Positions 47,539 to 55,851 of a stretch of DNA of 64,000 bases are shown here, in pieces. Source of the DNA: CAZKWG01 sp964615375 (GTDB lineage: Bacteria > Myxococcota_A > UBA796 > CAZKWG01); contig CAZTOW010000015.1 of assembly GCA_964615375.1 (NCBI GenBank), positions 1 through 64,000 on the forward strand, in the 5' to 3' direction. The first letter of the stretch is position 1, and every line of letters begins with the position of its first letter. The translations under genes and the position numbers were made by a program. The notes beneath the pieces are model-generated. The model did no database searches, was not told where the DNA came from, and saw nothing but the letters and a program-made list of their open reading frames with translations.

Positions 47539-48551
47539 GCCGCCCCCGCGTCCACCTCCAGGTCCTGTCCCGGCGCGAGATCCTCGCCGGGCTCGGGGCG
47601 ACCGGCGCGCTCGCGGCCTGCGACGACGGCGGCCTCGGGGCGAAGGACACGGCCGAGACCGGGGCGGCGCCCCCGGCGGAGCTCACGCCGATCACCTCGA
47701 ACGAGGACTTCTACGTCACGAGCTGCTGCGGCACGCCCGAGATCGACGGGTCGAGCTGGAGCTGCCTCGTGCGCGACGGGGAGCGCGCGCTGGCCAGCCT
47801 CGACCTGGCCTGGCTCACGGCGCGGTCGGCCCGCGAGCGCGAGCACACGCTGGAGTGCATCGGCGCGGGCCCCTACAACCTCGCGATCTCCAACGCCGTC
47901 TGGACCGGGCTGCCGCTCTCCGAGATCTTCGAGGCCCTCTCCGTCTCCGTGCCCGCCGAGGCCGTCGAGATCGTCTTTCTCGGCGAGGACGGCTACTCCA
48001 CCTCGCTGCCGGTCTCCGACCTCGATCTCCCGGTCTGGCTGGTCTGGCGCATGAACGGCGAGCCCCTGCCGGCGAAGCACGGCTACCCCGTCCGGCTGCT
48101 GGTCCCTGGGCGCTACGGGATGAAGAACCCGAAGTGGATCGTGGAGATCGCGTTCAGCGCCGAGCCCTACACCGGCTTCTGGGAGGGCTACGGCTGGAGC
48201 TCGACGGCGACCTACAAGGCCAACGCGCTGGTGGCCGCGCCAGAGCGACGGGCCACGGTGGAGGCCGGCGCCGTCACCGCCCGGGGCATGGCGTTCGCGG
48301 GCAGCGATCCCATCGCGCAGGTCCAGGTCCGGGTGGACGAGGGCGACTGGCAGGACGCGACGCTGGACTACAACCCTGGGGCGGACATCTGGACCCTCTG
48401 GCACCTGGACCTCGAGCTGGCCCCGGGGGCGCACACCCTCCAGGCCCGCTGCGTCACGGCGAGCGGCGCGGAGAGCGTCGCCGACCCCGAGGGGAGCGAG
48501 GGGCTCGAGGGCTACGACGGCGGCATGGCGGTCGAGGTCGAGGCGGTCTGA
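47535..48551 (+). CDS. sulfite-oxidase-family molybdopterin lipoprotein with Tat-type signal
   Basis: 338 aa from a TTG overlapping the previous stop (TTGA). The N-terminus has a twin-arginine-like LSRREILAGLGATGALAAC, ending in a lipobox. The Mo domain follows: NEDFYVTSCCGTPEIDG, LECIGAGPYN with the likely Mo-ligand Cys at the family position, and NAVWTGLPLSEIFEAL, GYPVRLLVPGRYGMKNPKWI. The C-terminal ~110 residues form the Mo-co dimerisation (Ig-like) domain (IAQVQVRVDEGDWQDA). The family's usual RNH and CxGN motifs are altered, so the substrate may differ. Paired with the multicopper oxidase, suggesting joint periplasmic redox chemistry. Confidence 0.87.
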   Translation: MSRPRVHLQVLSRREILAGLGATGALAACDDGGLGAKDTAETGAAPPAELTPITSNEDFYVTSCCGTPEIDGSSWSCLVRDGERALASLDLAWLTARSAREREHTLECIGAGPYNLAISNAVWTGLPLSEIFEALSVSVPAEAVEIVFLGEDGYSTSLPVSDLDLPVWLVWRMNGEPLPAKHGYPVRLLVPGRYGMKNPKWIVEIAFSAEPYTGFWEGYGWSSTATYKANALVAAPERRATVEAGAVTARGMAFAGSDPIAQVQVRVDEGDWQDATLDYNPGADIWTLWHLDLELAPGAHTLQARCVTASGAESVADPEGSEGLEGYDGGMAVEVEAV

Positions 48552-48561
48552 GCGCGGGGCC

Positions 48562-49965
48562 TCAGGCCCGCTCGCGGGGATCGCCGGCGCCGACCGCCCC
48601 CTCCTCGCGCCCGCGGTAGCTCCCGGCGTCCAGGCCGTGCCGACGCACCAGGCGGTGCAGGGTCTCGCGCTCCACGCCGGCCTCGATGGCGGCGGCGGTG
48701 ACGTTCCCGCCGTGGCGGCGCAGGAGCTGGTCCAGGTAGGTCCGCCCCGCCGCGTCCCGGGCCCGCTCCAGCGCCTCGCGGTAGGTCCCCGGCCGGCTCT
48801 GGGGCGCGCTGGCCTGCAGCGACTCCGGCAGGTCGCCCACCTCCACGGTCTCGGTGTCGGCCATGACCGCGGCGTGCTCCAGGCTGTGCTTGAGCTCGCG
48901 CACGTTCCCGGGCCAGGGCGCGCGCTCCAGCGTCGCCAGCGCGTCGGGCGAGAGCCGGCGGGCGGGGGTGCCGAGCCGGGCCGAGGCCGCGGACAGGAAG
49001 CGCGCCGCCAGCAGCGGCAGGTCGTCCAGGCGCTCGCGCAGCGGAGGCAGCACGATGCTCAGCACCTTCAAGCGGTAGTAGAGGTCCGCCCGGAAGCTGC
49101 CCTGCTGCACCATGGCGTCGAGGTTGCGGTGGGTGGCCGCGATCAGGCGCAGGTTGACCTGCCGCGCCCGGTTCTCGCCGACGCGGCGCAGCTCGCCCTC
49201 CTCCAAGACCCGGTTGAGCTTCACCTGGAGCCCCAGGGGCAGATCGCCGATCTCGTCGAGGAAGAGCGTGCCCCCGTCCGCCTCCTCGATCAGCCCCTCG
49301 CGATCCGGGCCGGCGCCCGCGTAGGCGCCCTTCGCCGCGCCGAACAGCTCGCCCTCCAGGACCGCCTCGGGGAAGGCCCCGCAGTTGACCGCCACGAAGG
49401 GCTCGCGCCCGCTCAGCCGGTGCAGCTCGCGGGCCACCACCTCCTTGCCCGTCCCGCTCTCGCCCAGCAGGAGCACGCTGACGGGCAGGCGTCCGACGCG
49501 CTCGACGAGGCGGCGGACCTCCTGCATGGGCGCGCTGGCGCCGATGAGCGGCGAGCGGTTGGCGGAGAGCTCGTCCTCCAGCAGGCGGGCGCGCTGGACC
49601 AGGCGGTGGCGGTCGGCGGCCCGCTCCACCGCGCGCACCAGGTCTTCCGGCGAGAACGGCTTGGCGAGGTAGTCGTAGGCGCCGGCCTTGAGCGCGGCGA
49701 CGGCGGCGGGGACCTCGGCGTAGGCCGTCATGATCACCACCTCGGGGGCCGGATCGCGGCGGCGGGCGAGGGGCAGCAGATCCGTGCCGTTGCCGGAGGG
49801 CAGGCGCACGTCGGTCACCAGCACCGCGAAGCGGTCCGACTCCAGGAGGGCCAGCGCGGCGGGCAGGTCGGCGGCCTCGTCCACGATGAAGCGCCTGGAC
49901 AGCGCAGACGCGAGCATCGCCCGCAGGCTCTGGCGATCCTCGACCAGCAGCACCCGCTCGCTCAT
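48562..49965 (-). CDS. sigma-54-type response regulator (receiver + AAA+ + HTH) with altered GAFTGA
   Basis: 467 aa from ATG 49965. Receiver domain 1-120 with phospho-acceptor Asp52 (VTDVRLP) and Lys102. AAA+ domain: Walker A GESGTGKE (168-175), GGTLFLDEIGDLP, APWPGNVRELKHS. The sigma-54 contact loop reads GAYAGA (213-218): the normally essential Thr is Ala. The C-terminal HTH is Fis-type (RRHGGNVTAAAIEAGVERET). The ATG overlaps the histidine kinase stop (ATGA), so the pair is co-translated. The Thr-to-Ala change could abolish sigma-54 activation, making it a repressor or sigma-70 regulator. Confidence 0.92.
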   Translation of the reverse strand: MSERVLLVEDRQSLRAMLASALSRRFIVDEAADLPAALALLESDRFAVLVTDVRLPSGNGTDLLPLARRRDPAPEVVIMTAYAEVPAAVAALKAGAYDYLAKPFSPEDLVRAVERAADRHRLVQRARLLEDELSANRSPLIGASAPMQEVRRLVERVGRLPVSVLLLGESGTGKEVVARELHRLSGREPFVAVNCGAFPEAVLEGELFGAAKGAYAGAGPDREGLIEEADGGTLFLDEIGDLPLGLQVKLNRVLEEGELRRVGENRARQVNLRLIAATHRNLDAMVQQGSFRADLYYRLKVLSIVLPPLRERLDDLPLLAARFLSAASARLGTPARRLSPDALATLERAPWPGNVRELKHSLEHAAVMADTETVEVGDLPESLQASAPQSRPGTYREALERARDAAGRTYLDQLLRRHGGNVTAAAIEAGVERETLHRLVRRHGLDAGSYRGREEGAVGAGDPRERA

Positions 49966-51341
49966 CCCGTCCTCCCGGGTCGCCAGACGGCGACCGTGCC
50001 GCCGCCGGGGCGGTCCTCGTGCTGTATCGTCCCGCCCTGCGCCCTGGCGATGCGCTGGCAGACCGCCAGGCCGAGCCCCGTGCCGTCGGCGCGCCCGGTG
50101 GCGAAGGGCTCGTAGAGGCGTGGGCGCAGGGCGGCGGGCAGGCCGGGGCCGCGATCCAGCACGCGCACGGCCTCGGCGTCCACCTGGACCTCGATGACCG
50201 AGCCCGCCGGGGCCGCCTCGATGGCGTTGCGGAGCAGGTTGTCGAGGATCTGGCGGGCGGCGGAGGGGCTGGTCAGCGCCCGCAGGGGGGCGTCGGCGTG
50301 GAGCTCGAGCTGCACGTCGCGCGCGTCGGCCCAGGGGCCGTGACGGCTGACCGCCTCGGCCGCCAGCGCGCCGAGATCGACCGGTCCCTGGGGCTCCTCG
50401 CCGGGGCGGGCGAAGCCCAGCAGCCCGCGCACCACCCGGCTGGCGTGCTCGGCCTCGGCGCGCACGGCCGGGTCGTCGGTGCGCCCCAGGATCACCGTGA
50501 GGGGGTTGTTCAGCTCGTGGGCGATGGCCGCGCTCAGCTCGCCCAGGGCCGCCAGGCGCTCGGCCCGCACCCGGCGATCCTCCGCCTCGGCCACCGCGTG
50601 AAACATGGCGTTGAAACGCACGGCCAGCGCGTTCAGCTCCTCGTCGCCGCCCTCCTCGGCCCGCGCGCTCCGGTCCCCCTCCCCGAAGCGGGTGGCGACC
50701 TCGGCCAGGCGGGCGAGCGGGTCGAGCGCCGCGTCCGCCAGCCGCCGCCCGACCTGGAGCTGCACGACGGCCGCGAGCCCGGCCAGGGCCACGCTGGCCA
50801 GCACCGCGCGCTGGAGCGCCCCCGTCAGGCGGGCCTGCTCGGCGGACTGTCGCCGCTCGACGGCCTCCAGGAGCCGGGCGGTGTCCTGCTCGATGGCGGA
50901 GATCCGGGCCTCGGCCTGGGCGTGGAGCGCGACGGCCGCCGGCCGATCCACCCCCACCCGGAGCGCGGGCTGGGCCTCGTCCCGGAACCACGCGCCGAAG
51001 GCCGCGTGATCGGCGGAGAGCGCGCGGAGCACCTCGCCGGCGTCGGGCAGGTCGAGCTCGGACAGGGCGCGGAGCCGGGACTCGGCCTCCTCGGCGGCGT
51101 GGACGTAGTGGTCCAGGTGCCCCGCCCCGCCCTCCACGAAGCTGTGGGCCTGGTGGACGTACTGCTCGCGCGCCGCGGAGCCGAAGGCCAGCACGGCGAG
51201 GCGCCAGCCGGACAGCTCGCGGAGCCCCTCCGAGACCTGGACCACGCGGAGCCAGGAGCTGAGGACGAGCCCGCTGGTCAGGACCTGCAGCGCGAGCAGC
51301 AGGCGAGAGCCGAGGAGGAAGCGGCGGCGGAGGGAGGGCAT
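49962..51341 (-). CDS. membrane sensor histidine kinase
   Basis: 459 aa. Two membrane helices (~8-30 and ~178-196) flank a helical periplasmic sensor of ~145 residues that carries several His (EQYVHQAHSFVE, GHLDHYVHAAEE), then HAMP (~197-250), HisKA with phospho-acceptor His275 (AAIAHELNNPLTV) and HATPase_c (ILDNLLRNAIEAAP, DRGPGLP, GTGLGLAVC). It should phosphorylate the co-translated response regulator. The ligand is unknown; four-helix sensors with clustered His can bind haem or metals, which is speculation. Confidence 0.93.
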   Translation of the reverse strand: MPSLRRRFLLGSRLLLALQVLTSGLVLSSWLRVVQVSEGLRELSGWRLAVLAFGSAAREQYVHQAHSFVEGGAGHLDHYVHAAEEAESRLRALSELDLPDAGEVLRALSADHAAFGAWFRDEAQPALRVGVDRPAAVALHAQAEARISAIEQDTARLLEAVERRQSAEQARLTGALQRAVLASVALAGLAAVVQLQVGRRLADAALDPLARLAEVATRFGEGDRSARAEEGGDEELNALAVRFNAMFHAVAEAEDRRVRAERLAALGELSAAIAHELNNPLTVILGRTDDPAVRAEAEHASRVVRGLLGFARPGEEPQGPVDLGALAAEAVSRHGPWADARDVQLELHADAPLRALTSPSAARQILDNLLRNAIEAAPAGSVIEVQVDAEAVRVLDRGPGLPAALRPRLYEPFATGRADGTGLGLAVCQRIARAQGGTIQHEDRPGGGTVAVWRPGRTG

Positions 51342-51407
51342 GTCGTGAAGCTAATCGGCGCCCACCGCCCCCGTGGCCTCCCCACGCCGCGCCGGGCGCT
51401 TCGCCGC

Positions 51408-51482
51408 TTGACCCGCCCAGGGTCGGTGTATATCAGAATAGTACGCAAATACGAAATATCCGTAAGTAAGAGAAAAACGCAG
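51408..51482 (+). promoter_or_regulatory. AT-rich promoter/operator region of the Fur-family-katG operon
   Basis: TTGACC (51408-51413) with a 15-17-bp spacer to TATATCAG (51429-51436) fits a sigma-70 promoter. Downstream, TACG-AAATATC-CGTA (51450-51464) is an imperfect palindrome in an AT-rich stretch, a plausible autoregulatory Fur/PerR-type operator. The AT-richness contrasts sharply with the flanks. Confidence 0.55.
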
Positions 51483-51974
51483 ATGACCCGCAAGATGAGC
51501 TCGAACCCCGGTGAGCAGCGGCTGGAGCGGTGGAAGGACGCCACCCGTCGCGCGGGCGTGAAGCTGACGCACCAGCGCCTGGAGATCTTCCGCGAGCTCG
51601 CCGCCCGCGATGAGCACCCTGACGCCGAGTCGGTCTTCCGCGCCGTGCAGGTGCGCGTGCCGACGGTGTCGCTGGACACGGTGTACCGGACGCTGTGGCT
51701 GCTGCACGACCTCGAGCTCATCACCACGCTGGGCCCGCGCCAGGACGCGATCCGATTCGACATGAACCTGGCCCCGCACCACCACTTCGTGTGCGTGCGC
51801 TGCGGTCTGGTCCGCGACCTTCCCGCCGAGACCTTTGAGGCGGTGCGCGTGCCGCCCGCGCTCGCCGAGCTCGGCGGCGTGATGGAGGCCCGCGTCGAGG
51901 TGCGCGGGGTCTGCGCGCGCTGCCAGGACACGTCTACGACCGAGAACCCCACCCCAAGGAGCGAACTGTCATGA
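51483..51974 (+). CDS. Fur-family regulator, probably PerR-like
   Basis: 163 aa from ATG 51483 (MTRKMSSNPG); ATG 51495 is an alternative. N-terminal winged helix (RAGVKLTHQRLEIFRELAARDEHPDAESVF read in parts; VPTVSLDTVYRTLWLL is the recognition helix region) and a dimerisation domain with HHHFVCVRCG and CARCQD, supplying the structural zinc Cys pairs and metal-site His. Directly coupled (ATGA overlap) to a catalase-peroxidase, the context of PerR/FurA regulators such as FurA-KatG in actinobacteria. It likely represses this operon and responds to peroxide through metal-catalysed oxidation. Confidence 0.9.
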   Translation: MTRKMSSNPGEQRLERWKDATRRAGVKLTHQRLEIFRELAARDEHPDAESVFRAVQVRVPTVSLDTVYRTLWLLHDLELITTLGPRQDAIRFDMNLAPHHHFVCVRCGLVRDLPAETFEAVRVPPALAELGGVMEARVEVRGVCARCQDTSTTENPTPRSELS

Positions 51975-54190
51975 GCGACGCCTCTCCGACCTCCGCCGGC
52001 CAGAACGCTACAGGCAAGTGCCCCGTCCTGCACGGGGGCGCCAACCAGGCCACCGGCCACGCCCGCACCAACCGGGACTGGTGGCCGAACCAGCTCGACC
52101 TCAGCATCCTGCACCAGAACCCCCCGGCGGGCGACCCGCTGGGCCCGGACTTCGACTACCGGGCGGCCTTCAACAGCCTGGATCTGGGTGCGGTGAAGCA
52201 GGATCTCTACGCGCTGATGACCGACTCCCAGGCCTGGTGGCCCGCCGACTGGGGGCACTACGGCCCGCTCTTCATCCGCATGGCCTGGCACAGCGCGGGC
52301 ACCTACCGGGTCCACGACGGGCGCGGCGGGGCCGGCTCGGGCAGCCAGCGCTTCGGGCCGCTGAACAGCTGGCCGGACAACGGCAACCTGGACAAGGCCC
52401 GGCGCCTGCTGTGGCCGATCAAGCAGAAGTACGGGGAGAAGCTGTCCTGGGCCGATCTCATGATCCTGGCGGGCAACTGCGCGCTGGAGTCCATGGGATT
52501 CCGGACCTTCGGCTTCGGCGGCGGGCGCGAGGACATCTGGGAGCCCGAGCGGGACATCGACTGGGGCCCGGAGACCACCTGGCTGGGAGACCAGCGCTAC
52601 AGCGGCGACCGTGAGCTGGCCAACCCGCTGGCGGCCGTGCAGATGGGCCTCATCTACGTGAACCCCGAGGGACCTGGCGGGAACCCCGACCCGGTAGCGT
52701 CGGGCCGCGACGTGCGCGAGACCTTCGCCCGCATGGCGATGAACGATGAGGAGACGGTGGCGCTGGTGGCCGGCGGCCACACGTTTGGCAAGGCCCACGG
52801 CGCGGGGGACCCGAAGCTGGTCGGCCCGGAGCCCGAGGCCGCGCCCATCGAGGAGCAGGGGCTCGGCTGGAAGAACGCGCTGGGCTCGGGCAGGGGCGTC
52901 CACACCACCACGAGCGGCATCGAGGGCGCCTGGAAGCCGAACCCCACCCGCTGGGACAACGGCTACTTCGACATGCTCTTCGGCTACGAGTGGGAGCTGG
53001 TCAAGAGCCCGGCCGGCGCCTGGCAGTGGCTGGCGAAGGACGTGGCGCCGGAGCACCTGATCCCCGACGCGCACGACCCGACGAAGAAGCACCGGCCGAT
53101 GATGACGACGGCCGACCTGTCCCTGCGCTACGACCCGGGCTTCGAGCCCATCGCGCGCCGCTTCCACAAGGATCCGGCCGCCTTCGCCGACGCCTTCGCC
53201 CGCGCCTGGTTCAAGCTGACCCACCGCGACATGGGCCCGCGCGCCCGCTACCTCGGCCCCGAGGTGCCCGCCGAGGCGCTGATCTGGCAGGACCCGGTGC
53301 CCGCGGTGGACCACCCGCTGGTGGACGCCCAGGACATCACGGCGCTCAAGGCGGAGATCCTGGCGACTGGCCTCAGCGTCTCCGAGCTGGTCTCCACCGC
53401 CTGGGCCTCGGCGTCCACCTTCCGCGGCTCCGACAAGCGCGGCGGGGCCAACGGGGCGCGGATCCGCCTCGCCCCGCAGAAGGACTGGGAGGTGAACCAG
53501 CCGGCCCAGCTCGCGCGGGTGCTGAGCGCGCTGGAGGGGGTGAAGGCCCGCTTCGACGCGGGTCAGAAGGGCGGGAAGCGGGTCTCCCTGGCCGATCTCA
53601 TCGTGCTGGGCGGCGTGGCGGCGGTGGAGCAGGCGGCGCGCCTGGGCGGTCACGCGGTCCAGGTCCCCTTCCGGCCGGGGCGCACGGACGCCTCGGAAGA
53701 GCAGACGGACGCGGCCTCCTTCGCCGTGCTGGAGCCCGCGGTGGACGGCTTCCGCAACTACCGCAAGGCGGGGGTGCGCGGCTCGACCGAGTCCCACCTC
53801 ATCGACCGGGCGCAGCTGCTGACGCTGACGGCGCCGGAGATGACGGCGCTGGTGGGCGGGCTCAGGGTGCTGGGCGCGGGGGCCTCGACCCAGGGCGTGC
53901 TCACGGATCGACCGGGCGTGCTCAGCAACGACTTCTTCGTCCACCTGCTGGACAACGGGATCGCCTGGGCGCCCAGCTCGGCGGACCAGGAGTCCTTCAG
54001 CAGCCATGACCGCCAGACCGGCGCCCGGCGCTGGACGGCCTCGCGGGCGGACCTGGTCTTCGGATCGAACGCCCAGCTCCGCGCCATCGCCGAGGTCTAC
54101 GCCAGCGTCGGCGCGGAGGCGCGCTTCGTGCGCGACTTCGTCGCGGCCTGGGTCAAGGTGATGGAGCTGGACCGCTTCGACCTGCGCTGA
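51971..54190 (+). CDS. katG: catalase-peroxidase
   Basis: 739 aa, full length for KatG. Distal haem pocket FIRMAWHSAGTYR with Arg103, Trp106 and His107; GLIYVNPEG holds the Tyr of the Met-Tyr-Trp adduct; GGHTFGKAHG carries the proximal His. The C-terminal inactive duplicate domain is present (ELVSTAWASASTFRGSDKRGG). It breaks down hydrogen peroxide in the cytosol. The start overlaps the regulator's stop by 4 nt, so expression should follow the Fur-family regulator. Confidence 0.97.
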   Translation: MSDASPTSAGQNATGKCPVLHGGANQATGHARTNRDWWPNQLDLSILHQNPPAGDPLGPDFDYRAAFNSLDLGAVKQDLYALMTDSQAWWPADWGHYGPLFIRMAWHSAGTYRVHDGRGGAGSGSQRFGPLNSWPDNGNLDKARRLLWPIKQKYGEKLSWADLMILAGNCALESMGFRTFGFGGGREDIWEPERDIDWGPETTWLGDQRYSGDRELANPLAAVQMGLIYVNPEGPGGNPDPVASGRDVRETFARMAMNDEETVALVAGGHTFGKAHGAGDPKLVGPEPEAAPIEEQGLGWKNALGSGRGVHTTTSGIEGAWKPNPTRWDNGYFDMLFGYEWELVKSPAGAWQWLAKDVAPEHLIPDAHDPTKKHRPMMTTADLSLRYDPGFEPIARRFHKDPAAFADAFARAWFKLTHRDMGPRARYLGPEVPAEALIWQDPVPAVDHPLVDAQDITALKAEILATGLSVSELVSTAWASASTFRGSDKRGGANGARIRLAPQKDWEVNQPAQLARVLSALEGVKARFDAGQKGGKRVSLADLIVLGGVAAVEQAARLGGHAVQVPFRPGRTDASEEQTDAASFAVLEPAVDGFRNYRKAGVRGSTESHLIDRAQLLTLTAPEMTALVGGLRVLGAGASTQGVLTDRPGVLSNDFFVHLLDNGIAWAPSSADQESFSSHDRQTGARRWTASRADLVFGSNAQLRAIAEVYASVGAEARFVRDFVAAWVKVMELDRFDLR

Positions 54191-54205
54191 GGGCGCGGGG
54201 GCCCC

Positions 54206-54865
54206 TCAGCTCCCGCAGCCGCACCCGCCGCTGAAGTCCTTCTGGTTCGCGCTCTGGATCGCCTCCCAGCCCTCCCGCCCGATGAGGCCGGAGAGGGCCA
54301 GGGCGGCGGCGGCGTCCGCCCACCACAGGGCGGGCGCCAGCGCGTAGATCGCGCTCCCGGCCAGCAGCACGCCGGAGAGCTGGATGCAGGCGCGCGAGCA
54401 GGCGGCGTCCATGGCCAGGGTCTTGCTGTTCAGCGCCGTGGCCGTGGCCAGCTTGGCCCGCCACAGGAACACCATGAAGCTCAGGCTGAGCAGGCTGATC
54501 ACGACGCCGGGCAGCGTGCTCTCCGGGTGCGCCCCGCTCGCGATCTGCAGCATCGCGCCCGCCGCCGTGCCCACCGCCAGGAGCAGGAAGAGGCGCCCGA
54601 TCCACCGGGTCGCCACGCGCTCGCGCTCGCGGGCCGTGGTGGCGCAGCCTGGGGCGCGGGTCAGCTTCCAGTACACGATGCCGGCGGAGCCGACCTCCAC
54701 CCAGGAGTCCACGCCGAAGCCCAGCAGGGCCATGGAGCCCTCGGACACGCCGAAGCCCATGGAGACCACGCCCTCGAGGGCGTTGTAGGCCATGGTCGCG
54801 ACCGCGAGCCAGCGGGCGCGGGCGGACCAGTCGATGGCGGGGGCGAGCGGCGCGGTCGTGGACAT
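54206..54865 (-). CDS. cation-efflux-like integral membrane protein
   Basis: 219 aa from ATG 54865 (MSTTAPLAPA) with CGGAG upstream. Five to six hydrophobic helices; NALEGVVSMGFGVSEGSMALLGFGVDSWVEV (seen in parts: ALLGFGVDSWVEVGSA) matches the 'S.al.a.g.ds..d' helix 2 of CDF transporters, and ALWWADAAAALALSGLIGREG matches their helix 5 (DaaAal). It ends FSGGCGCGS, a Cys-rich tail that may bind metal. It lacks the cytosolic C-terminal domain of full CDF proteins. Likely a divalent-metal exporter or a scrambled relative; next to katG it could fit metal/peroxide defence. Confidence 0.8.
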   Translation of the reverse strand: MSTTAPLAPAIDWSARARWLAVATMAYNALEGVVSMGFGVSEGSMALLGFGVDSWVEVGSAGIVYWKLTRAPGCATTARERERVATRWIGRLFLLLAVGTAAGAMLQIASGAHPESTLPGVVISLLSLSFMVFLWRAKLATATALNSKTLAMDAACSRACIQLSGVLLAGSAIYALAPALWWADAAAALALSGLIGREGWEAIQSANQKDFSGGCGCGS

Positions 54866-55100
54866 CGGGGTCTCCGGGGGCCTGGGGGAGTCATACCCTG
54901 GTGGCGGGGGGCCGTCATGGCTCAAGGGTGGTGGTGGGAGTTTTCAGTTGGGAGACGCGCGGCGCTCTTCGTCTGTGTTGGCGCTTGTCGGGGGCGGCGG
55001 GCTGGCGTAGTTGGGGAGTGTGCCGTCGATGCGAAGCGCGCGTCGGGGGCACGATTCACCGCGATGAACGCCGGGGCCTGCGCTCCGGTCGGGAGCCCTC

Positions 55101-55802
55101 ATGTCTGTACAGAATCGACGCGCGTTGGTCGTCCTCTCTCTCGCGATCCTCGGCCTCACGACGGCGGGCGAGGTGGGCGCGAAGCCGAACGGGTATGTCT
55201 CGGACCGCTGGCAGGGGAAGCTGGACTGTGGTGGCACAACGCGCATCGTCAGCGGTGCCACCTTCGAGGCGTGTGACGGGGCGCTCGGCCTCGAGCTGGA
55301 GACCTACGACTGTTACGTCACGCAGGAGTGTGAGCTGGTCGGCTACACCTGGAAGGACGCGGCGGGCGGGCTCCACGAGGCTGGGGCGCTGGTCAAGATC
55401 GGCGACTCTAAAATCCAAACTAGAGCGATTGTCATCCAGGAGCACGCGGATTGGCTCGCATCGTTCGAGCCCTTCGGTGGATCCATCGCCCCCCTTGACC
55501 TGGAGCACCACCCCCAGCCCTGGTTTGAGACGGAGTGCGAGGAGCTGCGCTGGGAGGCCGAGGAGGTCTGCGGGGAGGATGTCGTCGAGACGGAGGAGTC
55601 CTGTGACACGCTCACCGACGCGCCCTCCGAGGCGTGCTCTGACGCGCTCGCGGTGCTGGAGGACACCTGCTGGCGCCCCTGCCCCTTCCGGGCCATGGAC
55701 GAGATCGACCTCGGGTCCGACTTCTACCACTTCACGCCCGGGAAGGTGCTGGGGGGCGGCCCGGGGGAGGCGGTCCCCGTCAACCCCTACCTGTACAAGT
55801 GA
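55101..55802 (+). CDS. secreted Cys-rich protein of unknown function
   Basis: 233 aa. Signal peptide RRALVVLSLAILGLTTAGEVGA. The mature protein has about eleven Cys (LDCGG, FEACDG, YDCYVTQECEL, TECEELRWEAEEVCGED, SCDTLTDAPSEACSD) implying disulfides. A beta-rich first half is followed by an acidic helical part. A short AT-rich patch (55404-55432) holds CTCTA...TAGAG as an inverted repeat. No family recognised; periplasmic or extracellular. Confidence 0.78.
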   Translation: MSVQNRRALVVLSLAILGLTTAGEVGAKPNGYVSDRWQGKLDCGGTTRIVSGATFEACDGALGLELETYDCYVTQECELVGYTWKDAAGGLHEAGALVKIGDSKIQTRAIVIQEHADWLASFEPFGGSIAPLDLEHHPQPWFETECEELRWEAEEVCGEDVVETEESCDTLTDAPSEACSDALAVLEDTCWRPCPFRAMDEIDLGSDFYHFTPGKVLGGGPGEAVPVNPYLYK

Positions 55803-55851
55803 GGCCAGGCGGCGGGGCTGAGCGGAGGCTCAGCCCCGCTCGCGCGGAGGA

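Noticed and set aside
49966..50991. N-terminal extension of the response-regulator frame up to 50991
   Set aside because: It is antisense-like frame-shift reading of the histidine kinase gene; the receiver domain starts exactly at ATG 49965.
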